This document shows positions 1 through 5,811 of a DNA stretch of 9,890 nucleotides, one piece after another. The notes beneath the pieces were generated by a model. That model was not told the DNA's origin, made no database searches, and worked only from the letters and a program-made list of their open reading frames with translations. The position numbers and the translations under genes are program-made. The DNA comes from Anaerolineales bacterium (GTDB lineage Bacteria; Chloroflexota; Anaerolineae; Anaerolineales; UBA4823): assembly GCA_022865865.1 (NCBI GenBank), contig JALHTN010000479.1, positions 1 through 9,890 on the forward strand, in the 5' to 3' direction. How positions within the stretch are numbered: the first letter of the stretch is position 1; each line of letters opens with the position of its first letter.

Positions 1-527
1 ACGCCAATTATATTCTTGAAAGGCAGTTTGCACTGCCACCTGCACTGCTGTGGGAATACCTGACCAAGCCAAAATATCGATCGGTTCTCTATGGCGCCGA
101 CAAGCAGGAACTCCAGGATCTGCAGCAGGGCTGGGTCGGGGATGGCAGTGTCTACGTTTGTTCCCATGGGAAGAATGTGATTCAGCAATCTATTGTAGAT
201 TGGCATCCATTTGAGCAATACACGATAAAACAAAGCATGCCTGGTGGTGGTTTCTCCCTGGTGACAATCTGCCTGTCCGGGAATGAAAATGGGACAATGG
301 CTACCGATCTCAACGGGAAAACAGAGCAGGGGCCATCCATGATCCGTGGATTACTCGATTTCGCGGGCCGCAAGATGTTTTTATCGACAATGGAAGACGG
401 GCTTGATGCTTTGGGTGAGATCATCAAAGGTGAGACCGCAGACAGCAGCTTCCCTCAGCGGACAATTGTCAAAGTTCCAGCGGACCAAATTGAGAACGCG
501 CTCACAGAAAGCCTGGCGGAAATGTAA
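1..527 (+). CDS. SRPBCC/START-like domain protein, 3' part only
   Basis: The frame is open from the left window edge (first complete codon at 3), so the gene begins outside. A GTG at 177 is in frame but is not a convincing start: the codons before it read as the same domain, with A-L-L-W-E-Y-L-T-K-P near the edge and V-Y-V-C-S-H-G-K just before 177. The pattern of a Leu-Trp-x-x-Leu-Thr stretch, a middle segment I-V-D-W-x-P-F-E-x-Y-T and a C-terminal amphipathic helix (about 345-450) is typical of SRPBCC (helix-grip, Bet v1/START/AHSA1-like) proteins, which bind hydrophobic ligands in a cavity. No catalytic motif can be assigned and the ligand is unknown. No membrane segment is seen in the visible 174 residues. 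It ends with TAA at 525-527 and converges on the SWIM gene. The fold assignment rests on pattern recognition, so it is moderate; the reading frame itself is secure. The missing N-terminus could hold another domain. Confidence 0.7.
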   Translation, partial: ANYILERQFALPPALLWEYLTKPKYRSVLYGADKQELQDLQQGWVGDGSVYVCSHGKNVIQQSIVDWHPFEQYTIKQSMPGGGFSLVTICLSGNENGTMATDLNGKTEQGPSMIRGLLDFAGRKMFLSTMEDGLDALGEIIKGETADSSFPQRTIVKVPADQIENALTESLAEM

Positions 528-560
528 TCACCTGCGGGTGCTGCATAAATTCTTGAGGTT

Positions 561-591
561 AAAAAAATCAGCGAGCCCTACGAGGGCTCGC
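561..591 (-). terminator. Rho-independent terminator of the SWIM gene (possibly bidirectional)
   Basis: An 8-bp perfect GC-rich stem, GCGAGCCC (571-578) with GGGCTCGC (584-591), has a 5-nt loop. Read on the - strand, the hairpin is followed by seven Ts (A7 at 561-567 on the + strand), the classic layout for ending the leftward SWIM transcript, whose stop codon is at 634. Read rightward, the flank is only TTGATGGTT, so it is at best a weak terminator for the converging SRPBCC gene. Confidence 0.85.
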
Positions 592-633
592 TTGATGGTT
601 GAGTACCGATATTTGGTCTCTTAAAACGCCTGC

Positions 634-873
634 TCAGGATACAAGTTGGGGAAGCATATCCTCAAGAATCATTTCTAAGGCAATTGTATGGCTGCAGCGG
701 CCGCGAGTTTGAAAGAAATCACAGTCACACTGCCATTCGCCTAGTTCAAAAGATACCGCATGAGGATTGTTTTCTCCTTCAAAGGTGACTTTGAAGGCCT
801 CGAAGTGAATCCTGTCGCGCTGATCTGCATATCGCTTGGCTTTATCAATTTTTCCGATCATGCCATAATCCAT
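634..873 (-). CDS. Small SWIM-type zinc-finger protein
   Basis: This 79-residue protein ends in a SWIM zinc finger: Cys49-x-Cys51-x8-Cys60-x-His62, followed by a short helix (A-L-E-M-I-L-E-D-M-L). SWIM domains (CxCxnCxH) bind DNA or proteins in SWI2/SNF2 ATPases, plant transposase-like factors and many small bacterial proteins. The first 48 residues are basic, then form a few predicted strands (H-F-E-A-F-K-V-T-F-E-G and H-A-V-S-F-E-L); a similar beta segment commonly precedes the finger. The start is well fixed: AAGGAGG at 883-889 lies 9 nt before the ATG. A second in-frame ATG four codons later has poorer spacing. The protein stands alone, with its own promoter at 994-1022 and terminator at 561-591. 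All four ligands are present. The biological role is unknown. Confidence 0.88.
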   Translation of the reverse strand: MDYGMIGKIDKAKRYADQRDRIHFEAFKVTFEGENNPHAVSFELGEWQCDCDFFQTRGRCSHTIALEMILEDMLPQLVS

Positions 874-900
874 TGGTTATTACCTCCTTGTAAGGTGAGA

Positions 901-969
901 TTAATAACAAACAGGCACGCGCCAACATCGCGTGCCTGTGAAGTCCTTAATTGTACTGAGTACTCGCAT
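901..969 (-). other. Possible 22-codon leader peptide ahead of the SWIM gene
   Basis: Within the leader predicted from the 994-1022 promoter, an ATG (967-969) follows GGAG with about 10 nt spacing and opens 22 codons ending in TAA at 901-903. The peptide starts M-R-V-L-S-T-I-K and contains C-W-R and ends in V-C-Y. The ORF runs through the whole 911-939 hairpin, so its translation would unfold that structure. An ORF this short can occur by chance; only its placement between promoter, hairpin and SWIM start makes it notable. Confidence 0.22.
911..939 (-). promoter_or_regulatory. Strong hairpin in the SWIM gene leader (attenuator or terminator)
   Basis: ACAGGCACGCG (911-921) and CGCGTGCCTGT (929-939) form an 11-bp perfect stem with a 7-nt loop. 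On the - strand it is followed by TTGTTATTAA, a moderately U-rich run, so it could end transcription. It lies downstream of the acetyltransferase stop (1060) but also downstream of the SWIM promoter (994-1022) and 38 nt before the SWIM start codon. It could stop read-through from the acetyltransferase, attenuate the SWIM gene, or stabilise its mRNA. Confidence 0.6.
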
Positions 970-993
970 AGCAGCTACTCTCCAATTGCTCTC

Positions 994-1022
994 AGTATAA
1001 GCGGACTCCAACGATTCGTCAA
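994..1022 (-). promoter_or_regulatory. Sigma70-type promoter of the SWIM gene
   Basis: Read leftward, -35 TTGACG (1022-1017) is separated by exactly 17 bp from -10 TATACT (999-994). Each box is one base off the sigma70 consensus. Transcription would begin near 987, giving a leader of about 115 nt before the SWIM ATG at 873. Two small palindromes, GTACTGAGTAC (953-963) and GAGTACTC (958-965), lie in the early transcribed region and could be an operator. Confidence 0.7.
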
Positions 1023-1059
1023 CAGAATCTTACAAATTCATGCAGAACGGTGGAATTAT

Positions 1060-2046
1060 TCAAGTCAGGCGCATCCAGATCAAAGTCTGCTGGATGTGAA
1101 ATCCGGCTTCATGCAGGGGCAGGATGGCTCTCCCGGCAGGATAATCCAGGAGCAGACGGCGCCGGTCGGCGAGCTGACGGTGGATGCCCGGCAATAACCC
1201 CGCAATTACGTGCCCTTCATCTTCCGGCGTAGATGCAAGCCATAAGTGATCGGCATGCCTGGTGTTGGGCTGCCAGGCCAGCAAACCGATATGGCGCTGA
1301 CCTTGCTGAGCTACCCACTCCTTGATGTGACTGCCGGTGAAGAGGCGGTAAAGGCTGCCGATAAATCCAGGCTGCAGAGCTGAGAGATGAAATGGTTGGT
1401 GCCAAGTAAATTCAGGTGGATATATAGATCCCAGCCAGCGGCGATATTGATCCCAATAGCGGACCTGGGGGCGAGCGATTTTAATACCTGACGCCTCAAC
1501 GCTGAATTGGGAGGCGATCTTTTTACCGGATGCGGGTTTCATCTCCCAGGTTGTGCGCCGGGCTTGTTCGGTAAAACCGAGCGATTGGTACAGATTCAAG
1601 GCGGCTGCATTTTCACTGCGCACATGGAGCCAAAGCTCATCAATGCTGCGTTTACGGGCATGATTGATGGCAGCATTGGTTAATGTCTTGGCGATACCTT
1701 TGCGTCGATAAGCTGGATCGACGGCTACGTTGGCGATCAAATAACAGCGCTTGCCCTGGTACCTGTAGGGTATGAGGTTTAGATTGGCGGCCAGGTAACC
1801 ATTCGCTTCCCAAACAAAACCGCTGAACGGCATGGGGGCATTTTCGGCGACTGCCATTGCCCAGCGCAGGTAGCCAGGATTGCGCGAAGCGGCATGCATG
1901 TGATTCACATAGCGGCGACCATCCTCATCGAGGGTGTCTGCAAAACAGGTTTCGACCAGATTTGCTACCGCGTCTAAATCTTTGCGCACATCAAATGGGC
2001 GTAATTGACTGGGGATTAAAGGTAAGGGGCTGGTAATGGCGCTCAT
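1060..2046 (-). CDS. GNAT-family N-acetyltransferase with a second, degenerate GNAT-like half
   Basis: This 328-residue protein has a clear GNAT fold at residues 14-170. The acetyl-CoA motif A reads A-N-V-A-V-D-P-A-Y-R-R-K-G-I-A (about 105-119), with the R/Q-x-x-G-x-A pyrophosphate-binding loop as R114-R-K-G-I-A119. Motif B reads V-R-S-E-N-A-A-A-L-N-L-Y-Q-S-L-G-F. GNATs move an acetyl group from acetyl-CoA to an amine on a small molecule or protein; the substrate cannot be told here. A normal single-domain GNAT has 140-180 residues. The remaining 150 residues end in E-A-G-F-H-I-Q-Q-T-L-I-W-M, which resembles the closing strands of a GNAT, but they lack an intact R-x-x-G-x-A loop; this suggests a tandem GNAT whose second half has lost cofactor binding. 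The ATG at 2046 is preceded by AGGGAA at suitable spacing. It is transcribed divergently from the response regulator. It has no membrane segment or signal peptide. Confidence 0.85.
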   Translation of the reverse strand: MSAITSPLPLIPSQLRPFDVRKDLDAVANLVETCFADTLDEDGRRYVNHMHAASRNPGYLRWAMAVAENAPMPFSGFVWEANGYLAANLNLIPYRYQGKRCYLIANVAVDPAYRRKGIAKTLTNAAINHARKRSIDELWLHVRSENAAALNLYQSLGFTEQARRTTWEMKPASGKKIASQFSVEASGIKIARPQVRYWDQYRRWLGSIYPPEFTWHQPFHLSALQPGFIGSLYRLFTGSHIKEWVAQQGQRHIGLLAWQPNTRHADHLWLASTPEDEGHVIAGLLPGIHRQLADRRRLLLDYPAGRAILPLHEAGFHIQQTLIWMRLT

Positions 2047-2112
2047 ATTGTTTCCCTAATTGACCCATTTTACCCTATCCTGGCAGAGTTTGACCCGAAA
2101 TTTGGGGGAGTG

Positions 2113-2298
2113 GATAATATTGTGGGTTATCCCAATAACCAAGTGTCATTATGAGCCGCACAGCGGCGAATAATCTCTAATGTTCGGGTGAAGATAACAG
2201 ATTATTCGTTCCCTTCGGTCACTCAGAATAACAGGTTGAAGATCAAACCCACTTTGTTAGCCACTACTGAAATTTGAGTGAATCACCCCAATATTATC
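2113..2298. repeat. Inverted 10-mers bracketing the intergenic palindromic element
   Basis: GATAATATTG (2113-2122) has an exact inverted copy CAATATTATC (2289-2298). Just inside, GTGGGTT (2122-2128) is inverted as AACCCAC (2246-2252), and GGTTAT/ATAACC (2125-2140) forms a small hairpin. A direct 8-mer, GAAATTTG, lies at 2097-2104 and 2269-2276. The nested arrangement suggests an old miniature mobile element, but each repeat is short and AT-rich, so chance is not excluded. Confidence 0.4.
2145..2232. repeat. REP/MITE-like palindromic repeat element
   Basis: The 88-bp element opens with GTCATTATGAG and closes with CTCAGAATAAC, imperfect inverted copies (9 of 11 matching). Its inner arms are a perfect 10-bp inverted pair: CGAATAATCT (2167-2176) and AGATTATTCG (2199-2208). 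The left arm holds its own hairpin, GCCGC-ACA-GCGGC (2155-2167). This layout (GTCATT-x-TGAG, a variable GC hairpin, then GAATAATCT and the mirror image) matches a type of short dispersed palindromic repeat found in many environmental bacterial genomes. It is non-coding and would fold as a cruciform or a long RNA hairpin. It fills much of the gap between the acetyltransferase and the response regulator. Confidence 0.65.
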
Positions 2299-2321
2299 TT
2301 TATCAAATCTTTACATCTTTT

Positions 2322-2330
2322 TGTTATACT
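2322..2330 (+). promoter_or_regulatory. Extended -10 promoter of the two-component operon
   Basis: TGT-TATACT is a TGn-extended -10 element with a near-consensus -10 hexamer. The -35 region at the right distance (about 2302-2307, ATCAAA) is poor, as expected where an extended -10 compensates. Transcription would start near 2337, leaving a leader of about 57 nt before the preferred response-regulator ATG at 2394. The rest of the roughly 350-bp gap holds the palindromic elements described separately and no gene. Confidence 0.5.
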
Positions 2331-2393
2331 GGGACAACATAAATTATGAGACAGGCAGGATGGCAACCTGAGCACAGCGATGAGAGATTTTTC

Positions 2394-3089
2394 ATGAAGC
2401 CAACCATTCTGGTGGTTGATGATGATCGGAAAACTGTCGATCTGATCCGGCTGTACCTGGAGAAAGATGGCTACCGGGTACTGGTGGCTTATGATGGTCA
2501 TCGGGCGATCGACATTGCTCGCAACCGGCGACCTGGCTTGATCATTTTGGATTTAATGCTGCCCAAAGTGGATGGCCTGGATGTGTGTCGTTTGCTGAGA
2601 GGCGAGTCAAATGTCCCGATCATCATGCTGACCGCAAAAACAACCGAAGATGATAAATTGGTTGGCCTCGATCTCGGAGCTGATGATTATGTAACCAAAC
2701 CCTTCAGCCCACGGGAGCTGGTGGCGAGAGTTAGAGCCGTTTTACGACGGGGTATGGCTGAAAGCGAGCCTGGTCCAGAACAAATCTTGTTTGGGGATCT
2801 GGAAGTCGATTTTGTGAGGCACGAGGCCCGCATTGACGGGGTTACGGTGCACCTGACCCCTAAAGAATTCACATTGCTGGAGATCCTGATCAAGCAGCCC
2901 GGGCGAGTATTTTCCAGGCTTGAACTTCTGGAGCTGGCTTTCGGGTTTGATTACCAGGGATTTGAGCGTACTGTGGATGTTCACATGATGAATCTGCGCA
3001 AGAAAATTGAAATTGATCCAGCTCACCCCCGCTATGTGCAGACAGTCTATGGGGTGGGTTATAAATTTGAAGATGGGGCTTATGTATAA
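2394..3089 (+). CDS. OmpR/PhoB-family response regulator
   Basis: This 231-residue transcription factor has an N-terminal receiver domain (about 4-118) and a C-terminal winged-helix DNA-binding domain (about 130-228). The receiver has the acidic cluster D9-D10-D11, phospho-acceptor Asp53 (I-I-L-D-L-M-L-P), switch Thr80 (I-M-L-T-A-K) and Lys102 (V-T-K-P-F). The effector domain ends in the usual R-T-V-D-V-H-M-x-N-L-R-K-K-I and Y-G-V-G-Y-K-F signatures. On phosphorylation by its kinase it should dimerise and bind tandem operator half-sites; its targets are not evident. An in-frame ATG at 2346 would add 16 residues (M-R-Q-A-G-W...), but these lie outside the family and the leader would be only about 9 nt, so 2394 is preferred; it puts the first beta strand at residues 4-8, as usual. 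The following kinase gene overlaps its 3' end. Confidence 0.93.
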   Translation: MKPTILVVDDDRKTVDLIRLYLEKDGYRVLVAYDGHRAIDIARNRRPGLIILDLMLPKVDGLDVCRLLRGESNVPIIMLTAKTTEDDKLVGLDLGADDYVTKPFSPRELVARVRAVLRRGMAESEPGPEQILFGDLEVDFVRHEARIDGVTVHLTPKEFTLLEILIKQPGRVFSRLELLELAFGFDYQGFERTVDVHMMNLRKKIEIDPAHPRYVQTVYGVGYKFEDGAYV

Positions 3090-4452
3090 CAGCCTGCGCT
3101 TCCGGCTGCTGTCAATCACCATCATCGTGCTGGTGGTGGCGGTTGGAACAGTGGCCTTTTTTGCGAGCCAGTCGACATCGAGCGAGTTCCGGCGCTCCCT
3201 GCAGGGCATTTTAGATTATCCCAATCTCAATATTGAAACCAAGATCAACACGATCAACAAGCTGCTTGCATCCAGGGGTGGAGAACGGACCATCTGGCAG
3301 GATCTGCAGGCAGTGCTGGAAGGGATGGAGCGCACTTCCTATGCCAGGTATGTGATCGCAGAGCTGGATGGAAGGGTGATAGCTGACTCAACGGGTGATT
3401 TAATTGGTGAACAGATCAACACAGCCCTCTCAAAGCCATTTGCAGCCTTCCTGATTGAAAAGAGACCGGTGCTGGCTTATATCGTACCGATTGAGAACTA
3501 CGACCTGACGACGATCGAAACCCAATTTAACACTTCAGTCAACCGTTCACTTTTGATCGCCATCACCCTGGCAGGGATGGTGGGTCTGCTGCTGACCTAT
3601 TTCCTCTCGCGAAGCATATTACAACCCGTCGATGATTTAATATCTGCGGCGCGTGCGATGGAAAAGGGGGACCTCAGCCAGCGGGTAGCCGTGAGAACCA
3701 AGGGAGAACTTGGCGAATTAGCGCATGCTTTTAACGCCATGGCAGAAGGATTAACGCGCCTCGAAAAGCTGCGCCAAAATATGGTCACTGACGTGGCTCA
3801 TGAATTACGAACACCTCTTTCAAATGTGCGCGGCTATCTAGAGGCGCTGAGTGATGGTGTGGTGGAACCAACCCCTGAGATGATCGCCTCGATTTATGAG
3901 GAGGCCATGCTGCTCAACCGGCTGGTCGATGACCTGCAGGAGTTAGCCATGGCAGAAGCCGGGCAGCTGAAGCTGGTTTGCCAGCCCGTGGATATCCAAG
4001 AGCTGATCGAGAAAGCCATCCAGTCACTGATTTCTCAAGCGATCGAGAAAGAAATCCAGCTGCTGGCCGATCTCCCGGATGACCTGCCGCTGGTTGAAGC
4101 CGATGCTGAACGACTGGGGCAAGTGCTCAGGAATCTCCTGAAGAATGCGATCATCAACACTCCAGCTGGCGGAAAAATCACAATCCAGGCGCGCGCGCTC
4201 GATTCGCAAGTCGAGGTGAGTGTCCAGGACAATGGTTTAGGAATTTCGGCGGAACACCTGCCATATGTGTTTGAGCGCTTCTACCGGGTTGACCAATCAC
4301 GCGCCCGATCGACCGGCGGCGCGGGGCTCGGGTTGGCGATTGTCAAGCAGCTGGTAGAAGCTCAGGGAGGCCAGGTGGCGATCGACAGCCAGATTAATGG
4401 TGGAACAAGGGTCACCTTTACCTCTCCCATCGCTGATCTACAATCTTCCTAA
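3073..4452 (+). CDS. Membrane HAMP sensor histidine kinase
   Basis: From the ATG at 3073 the protein has 459 residues. It has a first membrane helix (about 13-31), an extracytoplasmic sensor segment (about 33-157) with no recognised domain, a second helix (about 159-179), a HAMP linker (about 180-230), and a HisKA dimerisation domain with phospho-acceptor His243 in V-A-H-E-L-R-T-P. The HATPase domain has N-box Asn358 (N-L-L-K-N-A), G1 Asp386 (Q-D-N-G-L-G-I), F-box F-E-R-F-Y-R and G2 G-A-G-L-G-L-A. All catalytic residues are present, so it should autophosphorylate and pass phosphate to Asp53 of the regulator encoded just before it. The frame is open further upstream, but a start at 3007 would run deep into the regulator gene. 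ATGs at 3073 and 3082 (8-nt overlap with the regulator stop) are both plausible; neither has a strong Shine-Dalgarno site. The stimulus is unknown. Confidence 0.92.
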   Translation: MGLMYNSLRFRLLSITIIVLVVAVGTVAFFASQSTSSEFRRSLQGILDYPNLNIETKINTINKLLASRGGERTIWQDLQAVLEGMERTSYARYVIAELDGRVIADSTGDLIGEQINTALSKPFAAFLIEKRPVLAYIVPIENYDLTTIETQFNTSVNRSLLIAITLAGMVGLLLTYFLSRSILQPVDDLISAARAMEKGDLSQRVAVRTKGELGELAHAFNAMAEGLTRLEKLRQNMVTDVAHELRTPLSNVRGYLEALSDGVVEPTPEMIASIYEEAMLLNRLVDDLQELAMAEAGQLKLVCQPVDIQELIEKAIQSLISQAIEKEIQLLADLPDDLPLVEADAERLGQVLRNLLKNAIINTPAGGKITIQARALDSQVEVSVQDNGLGISAEHLPYVFERFYRVDQSRARSTGGAGLGLAIVKQLVEAQGGQVAIDSQINGGTRVTFTSPIADLQSS

Positions 4453-4471
4453 TTCCTGTTCTCGGCAATCT

Positions 4472-4491
4472 TCACAGCTGTGATTTTTTTT
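4472..4491 (+). terminator. Weak intrinsic terminator after the kinase
   Basis: The 12-bp palindrome TCACAGCTGTGA (4472-4483) can form a 4-bp stem with an AGCT loop and is followed directly by eight Ts (4484-4491). The stem is short. GGCAATC (4464-4470) and GATGCC (4492-4497) could extend it across the T run. It sits 20 nt after the kinase stop and before the next promoter, which is where an operon end would be expected. Confidence 0.5.
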
Positions 4492-4504
4492 GATGCCTCG
4501 GCCG

Positions 4505-4518
4505 GGTGAATATTCACC
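4505..4518. promoter_or_regulatory. 14-bp perfect palindrome, candidate operator of the nurA-herA operon
   Basis: GGTGAATATTCACC is a perfect inverted repeat ending 11 bp upstream of the -35 box at 4530. Symmetry, length and position suit a dimeric regulator, more likely an activator or an upstream-binding repressor because it lies outside the core promoter. The cognate protein is unknown. Confidence 0.4.
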
Positions 4519-4529
4519 TGCGATATCCC

Positions 4530-4558
4530 TTGCGTCGATTGCCGGGAGGCTTTACAAT
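4530..4558 (+). promoter_or_regulatory. Sigma70-type promoter of the nurA-herA operon
   Basis: -35 TTGCGT (4530-4535), 17-bp spacer, -10 TACAAT (4553-4558). The predicted start is near 4565, about 59 nt before the preferred nurA ATG. It is the only good promoter seen ahead of the five-gene run. Confidence 0.6.
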
Positions 4559-4623
4559 TAATCAAACAATTGTTCTGGTATCAGCAGCCACCTGCGGCTA
4601 AGATACAAAATTTTTTGCCCCAT

Positions 4624-5811
4624 ATGAGTCTCGATTTCCAATCCATTCGCCAACAAGTTAAGCAGTTAGGGGAAACTGCAGTAATTCGTGAACGCGAGCT
4701 GCGCGATCGAAAAAAAATAGCTCTCGATTTACTTGAAAGCAATTCCCAGGACCTGGCTGGTTTGAAACAGAAAGTGAAGGATGTGGTTCGCAACCATGAC
4801 CCTGCCTTGCGATGCGCCTTACCCGTTATTGAATCCCTGACTATATCGGCCCCGCTGCCAACTCATCCTGACGAGATCACTGTGCTGGCAGCAGATGGTT
4901 CGCAAATAACACCCGATCGCCATGCAGAAGTCAACTTCGCGGTGGTCAATGTTGGCGCGATCCAGATGCGCCGGGGTTCTTCCGAGCCGCCGACTACCAG
5001 TATCACCAGCCAACTGCTTTATGATGAGCAGCTGTACTCGACCACGGGGACGATCAGCGAAGCCAACCTGGCGCTGAAGCGTGATCTGAATGAGCGCATG
5101 ATCCTGGGCAGATTGGCTGAAGAGGCGCCGCCTCCCGTGGTGGCGTTCACAGATGGCCCGATGGAGTTGTGGGGTGGAAAAAGTGGGGACAGCGAGGAAA
5201 GAGCTGATTATCAAGAAAGCCTTAAGAGCTACCTGGAAGCGCTAACCCGGCTGGATGATCTAAGCGTGATCACTGGCGGTTATGTGGATAAACCAGCCGC
5301 CAACCTGGTTGTGCGGACTTTAGAGGTGGCCATGACTCCGCAAGTGGAGCTGCCTCAAATAAAAAACCTGCGTCCCTTACGCGGAATAACGGATATATCC
5401 GTATTCAGGGAGGTCTTAGCCGCGGGAGAACGATCCTCAGTTTTCGCGATACAGTCACAATCAGCGAAAAAGTATAAAGGTGGTCTGAAGCTGCACTTTT
5501 TTTATCTCAATGTCGGACATCCCGGTCGACCTTACGTGGCGCGGGTGGAAATTCCGGCCTGGGTCGCCGAAGATCAAGGCAATCTGGACATCCTGCATGC
5601 CGTACTGATTGACCAATGCCGGGTGATGGGAGTGCGCCCATACCCGTACCTGCTGCACCGGGCTCACGAAACGGCTGTGGTCAAAATGCCGGAGAAGGAG
5701 CAGGTGACTTTAATGATTGCTCAAGAGCTGCGCCAACGAGGGTTGACGGTCGGTGAGCTTTCACATAAACAATCTGCCAAGCAATCTGAAGGGAGAGCGA
5801 GGTATGAATGA
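4624..5811 (+). CDS. nurA: NurA-family 5'-3' nuclease
   Basis: This 395-residue protein matches the NurA nuclease family, partner of the HerA translocase in DNA-end resection. Family marks are the metal-binding motif A-A-D-G-S (Asp91), a second acidic motif F-T-D-G-P-M-E (Asp177), the G-Y-V-D-K-P segment typical of NurA, and a C-terminal L-L-x-R-A-H-E-T-A-V-V-K helix. Residues 1-55 are predicted to be helical and charged, as usual ahead of the RNase H-like core. NurA is expected to act as a cytoplasmic Mn-dependent nuclease that docks on the HerA hexamer. The frame is open from a TTG at 4570, but that would leave almost no leader; the ATG at 4624 (M-S-L-D-F) gives a more family-like N-terminus, although it lacks a clear Shine-Dalgarno site. 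The stop overlaps the next start as ATGA. Length is within the family range. Without alignment, assignment of catalytic residues beyond Asp91 is provisional. Confidence 0.87.
   Translation: MSLDFQSIRQQVKQLGETAVIRERELRDRKKIALDLLESNSQDLAGLKQKVKDVVRNHDPALRCALPVIESLTISAPLPTHPDEITVLAADGSQITPDRHAEVNFAVVNVGAIQMRRGSSEPPTTSITSQLLYDEQLYSTTGTISEANLALKRDLNERMILGRLAEEAPPPVVAFTDGPMELWGGKSGDSEERADYQESLKSYLEALTRLDDLSVITGGYVDKPAANLVVRTLEVAMTPQVELPQIKNLRPLRGITDISVFREVLAAGERSSVFAIQSQSAKKYKGGLKLHFFYLNVGHPGRPYVARVEIPAWVAEDQGNLDILHAVLIDQCRVMGVRPYPYLLHRAHETAVVKMPEKEQVTLMIAQELRQRGLTVGELSHKQSAKQSEGRARYE

Noticed and set aside
177..527. A complete 116-residue gene starting at the GTG at 177
   Set aside because: The same frame is open back to the window edge, and the upstream codons continue the SRPBCC-like pattern, so 177 is an internal codon.
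911..939. The 11-bp hairpin as simply the acetyltransferase terminator
   Set aside because: Not excluded, but a near-consensus promoter lies between the acetyltransferase stop and the hairpin, so the SWIM transcript must contain it too; it is better listed as a leader element.
760..1197. A 145-codon + strand frame
   Set aside because: It runs antisense across the SWIM gene, its leader and the acetyltransferase 3' end, and its translation shows no domain pattern.
2346..2393. Extra 16 N-terminal residues on the response regulator
   Set aside because: They match nothing in the OmpR family, and the ATG at 2346 lies only about 9 nt after the predicted transcription start.
3007..3072. Extra 22 N-terminal residues on the histidine kinase
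   Set aside because: They overlap the end of the regulator's conserved winged helix in another frame and precede the normal short N-terminus before the first membrane helix.
4463..4544. CGGCAATC (4463-4470) and GATTGCCG (4537-4544) as a regulatory inverted repeat
   Set aside because: An exact 8-mer pair 66 bp apart with one copy inside a promoter spacer is easily chance; no further structure supports it.
4570..4623. TTG start adding 18 residues to NurA
   Set aside because: It would start about 5 nt from the predicted transcription start and has no ribosome site; the ATG at 4624 fits the family better, though it too lacks a clear site.
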